Origin: a virus
Strand: one strand, 5' to 3'
Virus record (IMG/VR): IMGVR_UViG_3300042519_003660
Span: 1 to 38,674 of that record
Length of the DNA: 38,674 nucleotides
The stretch's first letter is position 1, and the number at the start of each line of letters is the position of its first letter. Both the position numbers and the translations under genes were made by a program. The notes below the pieces were generated by a model, which made no database searches, was not told the origin of the DNA, and saw only the letters and a program-made list of their open reading frames with translations. Positions 8,501 through 15,588 of the stretch are shown piece by piece.

Positions 8501-9945
8501 ACGTTAGAGAATTTAAAAAAGCAATCAAAGAATATTCAAATAAAGCATTAGATTATTTACAAGGAAATGCAAATCCAGCAGATGAAGATATTGATCCAAA
8601 CTTAAGTGATGTTGAGAAAGGTAAGATTAAAAAAGCTGCAAAATTAAGAAAAGAACGTCTTCAAAAAGCCTTGACATTTACTACACTTTCAGTTGCTGCT
8701 CCTAATTTAAAACTATTTGATCCAGCTGCTCCGTGCTGCCCAGCGGCTCAACCTCCACTTGAGGTAGTTTCACCACAAGTTCTTGCCGCTCTTGGAGTTT
8801 TTAATGCACTACTTGATGCTCTTTTATCCGGCTTAACTATTGATGTATTAAAAAGTTTATTAGGAGAGTCTCTTGAAGAAATTGGAATTTCTGCTGTGAC
8901 CACCTTATTTAATTCATTGCTTGGATTACTTCCACCAATTATTTTACCGGAAAAACCAGACATTGTATCAATTTCACAAGCAATAATATTACCAGTATTA
9001 ACTGCATTAACTGTTCCACAATCTCCAAATCCGTTAGGTGTACCGTTTCCAATTCAAATAGTAATACCATTAGATATTGTAATTAAACCGTTACTTAAAT
9101 TAGCAATTGCATACTTACTTGAATTAATACTTAGGATGTTATCTGATGCTGGTGATATGTTAACTGCCAATCAAGGACCAAACTCAAGTTCGCTAAAAGA
9201 GATTCTTAGACAGATTCCATGTGGAAATTCTGAATTTGCAAAAGTTTCTACTACTACATCTTCAAAATATGTTTCAATAACATTGCCTAATGGATTTAAT
9301 ATAAAGCTTCCAAAAATTCCAATGTTACCGCTTGATATTGTTAGTTATTTTGCACTACTTACCTCAACTGACCTAGTTGAATTAATTAAAGGCCTATTAA
9401 ATACTGCAATTGATGGAATTTTAGAACCATTAAAAACAATAGTTGGCCCAATTTTATCACTAACTAAAAGTTTAAAAGATTTAAGTTTTACCGTAGTTGA
9501 TTCAGCCAATCCATATATTCTTCCAATTAAATTAGCAATAATGGCAATTCAGTTAAAAATACCAAATTCAAGTAAACTTAAATTAGCAAATTTAGATGCA
9601 ATTAATTTATTAAAAGCTGCATATATTCCAGTTATTACTTTTGCTGAGCCAGTAGTTAAAGAATTAGCATATTTAGTTTCAATACTTGCATGTTCGTTTG
9701 GTAATAAGCCAGGAGTTCAAGTTGCTAGGATTGCGTCAAGCCCATTTTTTAATCAAGATGACCTTCCACCATGGGAAAGACTAACTCATAAAAATCCATT
9801 ATTTGCAATATTCTTAGATGAACTTGCATGGAGAGGAAGTATAACTTCAACTGGTACTCTACTGTTCCAATCAAAAATGCCAGGACTCTATCCGACCGCA
9901 TGGTCACCTAGTATTTTTATTGACCCAGGAATGCATACTTCATAA
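5581..9945 (+). CDS. Giant protein of unknown function, probably virion-associated
   Basis: At 1454 residues this is the longest gene here and I do not recognise it. The N-terminal half is Tyr/Asn-rich and mixed helical. Residues about 650-710 are hydrophobic and Pro-rich (PIAIVGIPLPSIYILYF). Residues about 810-1060 are highly charged with coiled-coil character. The C-terminal third is again strongly hydrophobic (about 1113-1187, 1255-1298 and 1342-1373). A CCPAA pair of cysteines lies near 1050. The C-terminus ends GLYPTAWSPSIFIDPGMHTS. The likely start is TTG at 5581; the next in-frame Met is about residue 49. It sits between a terminator and the S1-domain gene, alone in its unit. Size, hydrophobic blocks and a variant late promoter suggest a virion, tail-lumen or membrane-acting protein; this is inference. 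Confidence 0.85.
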   Translation: MNVTFKSLINDIKCGKLASPVFTDADLANVKACLPEPVAPVAKEVKIPMPADNGNCINQGVEDVKAILINQMAKQATTIEIAVVKGRVQEALDHYTVISEYYKERLDFFNSTISNVEPLTSQFLYWTDEYTRTLAIENQIWNEYINNYNNYGNYYYAFSIIRNLSDSTFKTFTTYDSNKILTYLISEDAYNILISGSAYKLYYEARKNRIVAEENQSVAKQGATNALSEKISSLPPLGSASTTSQTLSSLCKKISGQFIPYFDNDQITASINIPAFTAAFGVRLIDLDITTINVPQIKQDGSSESIDRYIPVKENTHLTNKPFNNTLATFCSSIPIDSVNSNPFSNYDYIPGALYNKVSNGYPGLYRKFANPIQYFYTLAERGLSVDPNKIDPIFKGIENAPVSIKEGDTQFYIKSQAAYEKFYEKLNSTLEIKKKTEIEKVFPNQIKPTVDQLKVIAKREVADFFRRTTDVQLKLARPTSYRAQTSSIYSNGNFKYSPVDSVLPEKLAYYTKAYSEILEKIKECNTEIGLLEVKIKENSMDPDVLAKRIADVACFKGPSAITIPTKDCEAETLKKLGQDPLFIRTLGGNDASLPDMTNSCYWREFTKSLNKVSLLPIPDLTAPLFRYYPINNIIPTPLGIALIPIPQKWRTLFTLSTPVGTLVTFLTMPIAIVGIPLPSIYILYFAPDGNKYMLLAPNIPLVYMTPTSIKYGFEIDQTAASENPLGLDPANPFKGQLIKGSLVNPLAISGNASKAVRLTALAATLALGKNPNITTRDGTPIGEVDPITYIASYAGELEKMMNFLDLDLSNDFDKQIADFKRSMNLQFNKLGEIQLTAVTKLKDKTRKDRESQVMGAEGESDLKKKRESKKAARSLDPITLSSKISGVLDDFDKYIDKIKLGTISFPDSPTKLNPKLPSAISGLQPTIEKAAKGLLGADIDATNFIAKIKRMASQVDPTKLKSKKSFNLNKADDVREFKKAIKEYSNKALDYLQGNANPADEDIDPNLSDVEKGKIKKAAKLRKERLQKALTFTTLSVAAPNLKLFDPAAPCCPAAQPPLEVVSPQVLAALGVFNALLDALLSGLTIDVLKSLLGESLEEIGISAVTTLFNSLLGLLPPIILPEKPDIVSISQAIILPVLTALTVPQSPNPLGVPFPIQIVIPLDIVIKPLLKLAIAYLLELILRMLSDAGDMLTANQGPNSSSLKEILRQIPCGNSEFAKVSTTTSSKYVSITLPNGFNIKLPKIPMLPLDIVSYFALLTSTDLVELIKGLLNTAIDGILEPLKTIVGPILSLTKSLKDLSFTVVDSANPYILPIKLAIMAIQLKIPNSSKLKLANLDAINLLKAAYIPVITFAEPVVKELAYLVSILACSFGNKPGVQVARIASSPFFNQDDLPPWERLTHKNPLFAIFLDELAWRGSITSTGTLLFQSKMPGLYPTAWSPSIFIDPGMHTS

Positions 9946-9964
9946 AACTACTGACTTTTTTTAT

Positions 9965-9973
9965 GTATAATTA
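9965..9973 (+). promoter_or_regulatory. Putative early promoter element GTATAATTA
   Basis: Identical to the nonamer at 3108, again after a T-run (GACTTTTTTTAT) and 25 bases before the S1-domain start codon. Confidence 0.35.
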
Positions 9974-9998
9974 AATAGCAACGTTTAAACAATAACAT

Positions 9999-11186
9999 AT
10001 GCAAAAAGACAACACCCGAGAATTAATTGATTTTGAACAACTATTCAGTCAAGGGAATTCTAAATTTAATCGAACCATTAAATTGACACCAGAAGATCAA
10101 CGTTCTGGTCTTAAAATTTTCTGTAAAGAGCCCTATGCTCAAGAATTGTATGACATGTACTTTTCATCAAATTCAAAAACCTCATTTGTACCATCAAATA
10201 AAGATTTTGAACTCGGTAAGGTCTGTACGGTTACTGCTAAGAAAATTGACTTTGATGAGAAAATGATTGAAGTTCAAGATAATGCATCTTTATCTACAAT
10301 CTTTGTTCCATTTAGAGAATTTAGCTCCGAACCTTCATTATTAGTACACAATGAAGTTAATCACAGTTTTAAAGTTATTATTTACAAAAATGATAATGGC
10401 GATTTCTTAGGTTCAGAAAAACGTTGTGCTGCTCTTTCTCATCGTGAAGATTTAGAAGACTATTTAAAAACAGAAAAATGGTTCTATGTCAAAGTTACTA
10501 ACCTTGTTAAAGGCGGATACCTTGCACTCTATAAAGGAACAGTTAAATGCTTTTTACCAGGTTCGCATGCTGCCGCTAACGTAATTAGAGACTTTAATGA
10601 ATATTTGAATAAAGAAATTCCAGTAATGATTGAGAATTACGATTCAACTAATGATCTATTCATCGTTTCATATAAGAAATATATTAAACAGACGTTACCT
10701 CAAAAAGTACATGAACTTAATATTGGAGAAAAATACACAGGTATTTTAACCAATAAGCCATATGACTTTGGAATGTTTGTTGAATTCCAAAACTATTTTA
10801 CCGGACTACTTCATAAAACTGAATTTGAAAATTATGAAGAGGTTAGTAAACAATATCGTTCTGGAGATACTATTGAATTTTATGTTAAGGACGTTATAAT
10901 TAAAAAAGGCGAACCTCGTATAATCCTAACCGATTCATATGATAAAATTGGTCAAGAACAACTTCAATGGCAAGATCTTAAAAACAAAATTGAAGGCCAA
11001 ACTTTAACCTATTCATTAGACAAATCTGATTTCTCAATTACCATCATAATGCCGGACGGCGAAAATACTTTTAAGAGTGATGTAAATCACCTAAAAGGTA
11101 GAACTAAAATTTCAGACTCAGGTCAAATAAAAGTTCACAAAGTTGATGCAATTCGTAAACAATTAAGATACGATTTTATCCAATAG
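9999..11186 (+). CDS. S1-domain RNA-binding protein (ribosomal protein S1-like)
   Basis: A 395-residue protein with two clear S1 (OB-fold) RNA-binding domains and a probable degenerate third. The clearest, about 237-310, reads GEKYTGILTNKPYDFGMFVE, then TGLLHKTEF, then the GDTIEFYVKDV strand. The one before it, about 158-228, has KVTNLVKGGYLALYKGTVKC followed by FLPGS, the pattern of S1 repeats with KGG and FLP motifs. The degenerate copy is about 70-130 (GKVCTVTAKKIDF). It may bind mRNA and act at the host ribosome, where S1 helps recruit messages; most genes here lack Shine-Dalgarno sequences. It could instead be a general RNA chaperone or decay factor. It has its own promoter-like element and a terminator, so it is monocistronic. 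Confidence 0.8.
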   Translation: MQKDNTRELIDFEQLFSQGNSKFNRTIKLTPEDQRSGLKIFCKEPYAQELYDMYFSSNSKTSFVPSNKDFELGKVCTVTAKKIDFDEKMIEVQDNASLSTIFVPFREFSSEPSLLVHNEVNHSFKVIIYKNDNGDFLGSEKRCAALSHREDLEDYLKTEKWFYVKVTNLVKGGYLALYKGTVKCFLPGSHAAANVIRDFNEYLNKEIPVMIENYDSTNDLFIVSYKKYIKQTLPQKVHELNIGEKYTGILTNKPYDFGMFVEFQNYFTGLLHKTEFENYEEVSKQYRSGDTIEFYVKDVIIKKGEPRIILTDSYDKIGQEQLQWQDLKNKIEGQTLTYSLDKSDFSITIIMPDGENTFKSDVNHLKGRTKISDSGQIKVHKVDAIRKQLRYDFIQ

Positions 11187-11192
11187 TTAACC

Positions 11193-11230
11193 CTACCTCA
11201 GTAAACCGCTGGGGTAGAGTTGTCTTTTTT
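11193..11230 (+). terminator. Rho-independent terminator after the S1-domain gene
   Basis: CTACCTCAG pairs with CTGGGGTAG (one G-U pair), followed by AGTTGTC and TTTTTT. Confidence 0.85.
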
Positions 11231-11261
11231 CAATAGATTAACTTAAAAATAAACAATAAAA

Positions 11262-13835
11262 ATGATAGACAATTCAGTATTAGAAACAGAAACCGAGGTT
11301 AAAATGACGTATACCCGAGAAGAAGCAAATGCGTCATCATTAGAGTATTTTAATGGAGATGATTTAGCAGCCAGTGTATGGATTAACAAATACGCATTAA
11401 AAGATTCAGACGGTAATCTTTACGAAAAGAATCCAGAAATGATGCATCGTCGAATTGCATCAGAATTAGCAAGAGTTGAAAAGAAATATAAAAATCCATT
11501 AAGCGAAGAATATATCTTTTCACTATTAGACAAGTTTAAATATATTATTCCACAAGGTTCACCAATGAGCGGTATTGGAAATAATAATCAAACAGTATCA
11601 TTGTCTAACTGTTTTGTTATTGGCGTTAATGGATCATCTGACTCATATGGTGCAATCTTAAAAGTAGATCAAGAGCAAGTTCAATTAATGAAACGCCGTG
11701 GAGGTGTAGGTCATGATTTATCTGATATTCGACCTGCAGGTTTGCCAGTTAAGAATTCAGCCCTAACTTCTACTGGTATTATTCCATTTATGGAAAGATA
11801 TTCAAACTCAACGCGTGAAGTTGCTCAAGGTGGCCGTCGTGGAGCATTAATGTTATCATGCTCAGTTAGACACCCAGAAGCAGAAGCATTTGTTGATGCT
11901 AAACTTGATAGTACTAAAGTTACTGGTGCAAATATCTCTCTTAAAATGCACGATGATTTTATGAAAGCGGTTAAAGCAGGTAAACCGTATACTCAGCAAT
12001 ATCCAATTTTTTCTGACTCTCCAAAAGTAACCAAAGTAATTGATCCAAAACTTCTGTGGAATAAAGTTATTCATAATGCTTGGAAATCAGCAGAGCCAGG
12101 AATTCTTTATTGGGATCAAATAATTAGAGAATCATTTGCTGACCGTTATGCTGATTTAGGATATAAAACAGTTTCAACTAATCCATGTGGAGAAATTCCA
12201 TTATGTCCAGACGATTCATGTAGATTATTAGCAATTAACCTATATTCATATGTAGTTAATCCATTTACTAAAAATGCAAAATTTGATTTTGACTTATTTA
12301 AAGAACACGCTCAAATTGCACTACGTATGATGGATGATATTATTGATCTTGAAATTGAAAAAATTGATACAATTATTTCTAAAATTGACAGTGATCCTGA
12401 ATCTACTGACGTTAAACGTACTGAACTTGAACTATGGCTTCGTATTCGAACCAAATGTATGGAAGGCCGCCGTACTGGTGTCGGTATTACTGCTGAAGGC
12501 GATATGCTTGCAGCATTAGGTTTACGTTATGGAACTAAAAAAGCAACTGACTTTGCAGTTGAAGTTGCTAGAACTTATGCACTTGAAGTTTTTCGTTCAT
12601 CTAATACCCTAGCAAAAGAGCGTGGAGCATTTAAAATATGGGACGCAGCTAGAGAAGAAGGCCATCCATTCCTAGAAAGAATTAAAGAATACGATGCTGA
12701 ACTATATTCAGATCTTATGAAATACGGCAGACGTAATATTGCGCTATTGACAATTGCACCAACTGGTACAGTTTCGTTAATGTCTCAAACTACTTCAGGT
12801 ATTGAGCCTGCCTTTATGGTATCTTATAAACGCCGAAAGAAAATTAATCCAAATGATAAAAATTCCAAATCTGACTTTATTGATTCAGTTGGGGATCATT
12901 GGGAAGAATATCACGTATTTCATCACGGCTTTAAAAAATGGATTGAGATTGAAGGATACAAATACATTCCAAATGGTGAATCAGACATTATCGAAAAGCT
13001 CTCAGATGACACCATACAGTTACTAACTGAAAAGTCTCCATACCATAAAGCAATGGCAAATGATGTTGACTGGGTAGAAAAAGTTAGAATGCAAGGAAAG
13101 ATTCAACAATGGGTTGACCATTCAATTTCGGTTACCGTGAATCTTCCAGAACACGTTACTGAAGAATTGGTTAATCAAGTTTATATGACTGCTTGGGAAG
13201 AAGGCTGTAAAGGCTGTACCATTTATCGAGACGGTTCTAGATCCGGTGTATTAGTTTCAAAGGACGATAAGAAAAAACAGGAATTATTTAGCGATTCACA
13301 GGCTCCAAAAAGACCACTATCATTAGAAGGTTCAGTTACTACCTTTATGAATAGCGGAGAACGTTGGGTTGGACTTATTGGACTTCTAAACGGGAAACCA
13401 TATGAGGTATTTACTGGTCAACATGAAAATTTTCCAATTCCAACTTATGTTGAAACCGTTAAAATTGTTAGAACTAAAAAAGAAGGAAAATCTTCATATG
13501 ACGTAGTCTATGTTGATAAACTTGGAGAAACAATTAAAATCCCTAACTTAAATCATGCATTTGACGAAAAGTATCATGATATGGCAAAAACTATCTCTGC
13601 TGTATTACGACATGGCATGCCATTACCATATGTTATTGAATTATTGGATTCTTTAAACCTAGACGGTGACCTAATTACTACCTGGAAAGCTGGAGTTAAA
13701 CGAATGCTTAAAAAGTTTGTAAAAGACGGCACTACTGTTTCTGGCAAAACCTGTAAATCTTGTGGATCAGATGCACTTGTTTATACAGAAGGTTGCCTAT
13801 CTTGTAAGAACTGCGGTGATTCTAAGTGCGGTTAA
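11262..13835 (+). CDS. nrdJ: Class II (B12-dependent) ribonucleotide reductase
   Basis: An 857-residue adenosylcobalamin-type ribonucleotide reductase that makes deoxynucleotides for replication. Active-site motifs are STNPCGEIPL (about 305-314, with the Asn, thiyl Cys and Glu), SLSNCFVIG (about 117) and DDSCRLLAINL (about 320) for the redox cysteines, and the phosphate-binding APTGTVSLM (about 499). The C-terminus is a Cys-rich zinc-ribbon-like tail (CKSCG, then CLSCKNCG and a final KCG), typical of class II enzymes and used to re-reduce the active site. No N-terminal ATP-cone is evident. Start ATG at 11262; an in-frame ATG at 11304 is the alternative. T4 uses class I NrdAB, so this is a replacement. 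The host or medium must supply B12. Confidence 0.93.
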   Translation: MIDNSVLETETEVKMTYTREEANASSLEYFNGDDLAASVWINKYALKDSDGNLYEKNPEMMHRRIASELARVEKKYKNPLSEEYIFSLLDKFKYIIPQGSPMSGIGNNNQTVSLSNCFVIGVNGSSDSYGAILKVDQEQVQLMKRRGGVGHDLSDIRPAGLPVKNSALTSTGIIPFMERYSNSTREVAQGGRRGALMLSCSVRHPEAEAFVDAKLDSTKVTGANISLKMHDDFMKAVKAGKPYTQQYPIFSDSPKVTKVIDPKLLWNKVIHNAWKSAEPGILYWDQIIRESFADRYADLGYKTVSTNPCGEIPLCPDDSCRLLAINLYSYVVNPFTKNAKFDFDLFKEHAQIALRMMDDIIDLEIEKIDTIISKIDSDPESTDVKRTELELWLRIRTKCMEGRRTGVGITAEGDMLAALGLRYGTKKATDFAVEVARTYALEVFRSSNTLAKERGAFKIWDAAREEGHPFLERIKEYDAELYSDLMKYGRRNIALLTIAPTGTVSLMSQTTSGIEPAFMVSYKRRKKINPNDKNSKSDFIDSVGDHWEEYHVFHHGFKKWIEIEGYKYIPNGESDIIEKLSDDTIQLLTEKSPYHKAMANDVDWVEKVRMQGKIQQWVDHSISVTVNLPEHVTEELVNQVYMTAWEEGCKGCTIYRDGSRSGVLVSKDDKKKQELFSDSQAPKRPLSLEGSVTTFMNSGERWVGLIGLLNGKPYEVFTGQHENFPIPTYVETVKIVRTKKEGKSSYDVVYVDKLGETIKIPNLNHAFDEKYHDMAKTISAVLRHGMPLPYVIELLDSLNLDGDLITTWKAGVKRMLKKFVKDGTTVSGKTCKSCGSDALVYTEGCLSCKNCGDSKCG

Positions 13836-13861
13836 TCTACAGTAACTACTGAATATGAAAA

Positions 13862-13886
13862 GGGAGGCAGTTGTCTCCCTTTTTTT
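13862..13886 (+). terminator. Rho-independent terminator after nrdJ
   Basis: GGGAGG pairs with TCTCCC (last pair G-U) around CAGTTG, followed by a run of seven T. It abuts the late promoter that drives the next operon. Confidence 0.88.
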
Positions 13887-13887
13887 G

Positions 13888-13897
13888 TATAAATAAC
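13888..13897 (+). promoter_or_regulatory. T4-type late promoter TATAAATAAC
   Basis: This contains the exact T4 late promoter octamer TATAAATA. It lies directly after a terminator and 19 bases before an ATG, the expected geometry. Confidence 0.75.
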
Positions 13898-13916
13898 CAT
13901 AACAATTACTATATTT

Positions 13917-14501
13917 ATGGAAATCCTAAACTTTAACCAATTTAAGCTATTATTAGAAGCAGATGAACCTACTCCTATTCCACCACCAGTTGAGCCACCT
14001 TCGTCTACTGAGACTGAGGCTGCTCCATTGCCTGATGAAAATGCACCAGCTCCAGTAAGTTCACCGGATCCAACAACATCAATGACGCCACCTTCAACTG
14101 ATCCATTTGCAACTGCTGAATTACCACCAGACCCAAATGCACCAGCTCCAACCGCTGGTCAAACTGGCGATATTAATATTGTATTGGTAGATGATGATAA
14201 AAAATGGCATTCTAACTATACTGGAGGCGGAGGAGTTAAACGTTATAAAGAATATCAACTTAAGCAAGCTGATTTAGATAAATGGATCACCGATAGCCAA
14301 TTAGATTCAAAGAAAACTGATATAGTTGATGCCCTTAGGGGTAAAGGATTTTTAGATAAAGAAGTTTATGATAAACTAAAATCTGCAATGGCTGCTAAAA
14401 AACTAGGTATTGACAAAGGTGATATTGATATAGAGTTTGATTCTAAATTATCACCTTCAACCAATAAATTAGACGTAAATTTTATTAAATCTAAAAAATG
14501 A
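13917..14501 (+). CDS. Pro/Ala-rich protein with capsid-targeting-like leader
   Basis: A 194-residue protein I do not recognise. The N-terminus MEILNFNQFKLLLEADEP matches the T4 internal-protein leader (MKTYQEFIAEA) in layout: aromatic, x, Gln, Phe, hydrophobics and Glu followed by Ala, with LLE-A fitting the gp21 protease rule (L/I)-x-E. Residues 16-85 are a Pro/Ala/Glu/Ser-rich, probably disordered, linker. The C-terminal half (about 90-194) is charged and helical, with GGGGVKRYKEYQL. It is transcribed from an exact late promoter and overlaps the metalloprotease start by 4 bases, so the pair should be made in fixed ratio late in infection. An internal head protein or protease partner/inhibitor is possible; both are inference. 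Confidence 0.85.
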   Translation: MEILNFNQFKLLLEADEPTPIPPPVEPPSSTETEAAPLPDENAPAPVSSPDPTTSMTPPSTDPFATAELPPDPNAPAPTAGQTGDINIVLVDDDKKWHSNYTGGGGVKRYKEYQLKQADLDKWITDSQLDSKKTDIVDALRGKGFLDKEVYDKLKSAMAAKKLGIDKGDIDIEFDSKLSPSTNKLDVNFIKSKK

Positions 14502-15223
14502 TAAAAAGGTTTTCGCAATTTATATTTGAATCAAAATATGATTCACTTGCCTCAGTTTTTGCTAAAGACTTATTTGGTGTAATTAAGAAAACTGCTGGTT
14601 CCAAGCTTGGTAAAGAAATATCTAAAGAATTTGAATATGATAATCCACTTGAATTTACTCTATCAATTAAACTAGCTAGAGTTAAAGAATTTGAGCCAGC
14701 TAAATCTAAATATTTTAGTAGACTTCCTTGGGAGGTAATTAATTTTGAAAATAAAGGTTTTGCAATAGATGCAAATTCATTTATCCCAAAGGAAAACGAG
14801 CCTGAATCACCTGAAATTGAAATAATTCTCTATATTAGCCCAGAGGCAGAGCCTCAATGTTATCCGGAATTAAATTATAAGTTAATTGACAATATACGAC
14901 ATGAACTTGAGCACCTTTTACAAAAAGGCATAAATAAAAAGACTGGACATATTGTTAATACCCCAAAAGCAGTCAGAACCCGTGCTCAAAATAATTATAA
15001 CTACTTTTTATTATCTGACGAAATTCCAGCAATGGTTGCCGGTATGTATGCATCAGCTAAAAAGAAGCGAATACCTCTTGACCAGGAATTTACAGAATAT
15101 TTACAGCCATTCATTGAGACTAATGTAATTTCTCAATCTGAAGCTGACAAGGTTATGAAAACTTGGATAGATTTTGCTAAAAAAGTATACCCAGTAGCTA
15201 AATTTTCAAACAAATATCACTAA
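14498..15223 (+). CDS. Probable zinc metalloprotease with capsid-targeting-like leader
   Basis: A 241-residue protein whose N-terminus MIKRFSQFIFES is nearly the T4 capsid-targeting pattern MKTYQEFIAEA, with IFE-S as a plausible cut site. The core has IRHELEHLLQKG (His135, Glu136, His139), an HExxH zinc-binding motif. It is followed by SDEIPAMVAG, where Glu175 could be the third ligand, 36 residues downstream as in gluzincins. I see no signal peptide or membrane segment. The ATG overlaps the stop of the preceding gene (ATGA), and both follow a late promoter. I infer a protease packaged in the head and delivered with the DNA, or one acting in head maturation. It does not resemble the serine protease gp21. 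The family assignment rests on motifs only. Confidence 0.75.
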   Translation: MIKRFSQFIFESKYDSLASVFAKDLFGVIKKTAGSKLGKEISKEFEYDNPLEFTLSIKLARVKEFEPAKSKYFSRLPWEVINFENKGFAIDANSFIPKENEPESPEIEIILYISPEAEPQCYPELNYKLIDNIRHELEHLLQKGINKKTGHIVNTPKAVRTRAQNNYNYFLLSDEIPAMVAGMYASAKKKRIPLDQEFTEYLQPFIETNVISQSEADKVMKTWIDFAKKVYPVAKFSNKYH

Positions 15224-15245
15224 TATTTAAAACCGGGTGGATTTC

Positions 15246-15273
15246 TCAAATATAAGATACAAAAAATATTTGA
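15246..15273 (+). repeat. Inverted repeat before the Hc1-like gene
   Basis: TCAAATAT (15246-15253) and ATATTTGA (15266-15273) form a perfect 8-base inverted repeat with a 12-base spacer, ending 4 bases before the start codon. It could be an operator or an RNA hairpin at the start; AT-rich chance is possible. Confidence 0.35.
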
Positions 15274-15277
15274 AATT

Positions 15278-15469
15278 ATGACAACACCTACATGGTTAAC
15301 ATCGCTAAAGGAACAAGTTTCTCAATTAGAAGCAGAAGCTGGAAAATTCTACGAAAAAGGAAATAAATCAGCTGGAACTAGAACTCGTAAAGTTCTTCAA
15401 GACATTAAAGCTCTTTGTCAAGAAGGCCGAACTCACGTTCAAGAATCTAAAGTTGATACTAAAGCCTAA
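15278..15469 (+). CDS. Histone H1-like (Hc1-type) DNA-binding protein
   Basis: A 63-residue helical protein with the signature of Hc1-like proteins common in Bacteroidota: FYEKGNKSAGTRTRKVLQDI at about 24-43, then a helix ending HVQESK. Chlamydial Hc1 and its relatives bind and compact DNA; the phage version may coat phage or host DNA, or pack in the capsid. It carries only the short conserved domain and lacks the long Lys/Ala tail of full-length Hc1. It has its own terminator and an inverted repeat at its start, so it is probably a separate unit just before gp32. This family is also the best single clue that the host is a member of Bacteroidota. Confidence 0.8.
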   Translation: MTTPTWLTSLKEQVSQLEAEAGKFYEKGNKSAGTRTRKVLQDIKALCQEGRTHVQESKVDTKA

Positions 15470-15498
15470 TTTTTATTAGACAAAAAGTTCACATTTAA

Positions 15499-15529
15499 GG
15501 ACGGGTTTTACAACTCGTCCTTTTTTTTT
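15499..15529 (+). terminator. Rho-independent terminator after the Hc1-like gene
   Basis: GGACGGGT pairs with ACTCGTCC (one G-U) around a 6-base loop, followed by nine T. Confidence 0.9.
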
Positions 15530-15551
15530 CAAAACTCTTCACATTTCTTTA

Positions 15552-15560
15552 GTACAATTC
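15552..15560 (+). promoter_or_regulatory. Putative early promoter element before gp32
   Basis: GTACAATTC after a T-rich tract (ATTTCTTTA) is a two-mismatch variant of GTATAATTA at 3108 and 9965, 28 bases before the gp32 start. Confidence 0.25.
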
Positions 15561-15588
15561 TATTAAATTATTAAACATTATAAACAAT

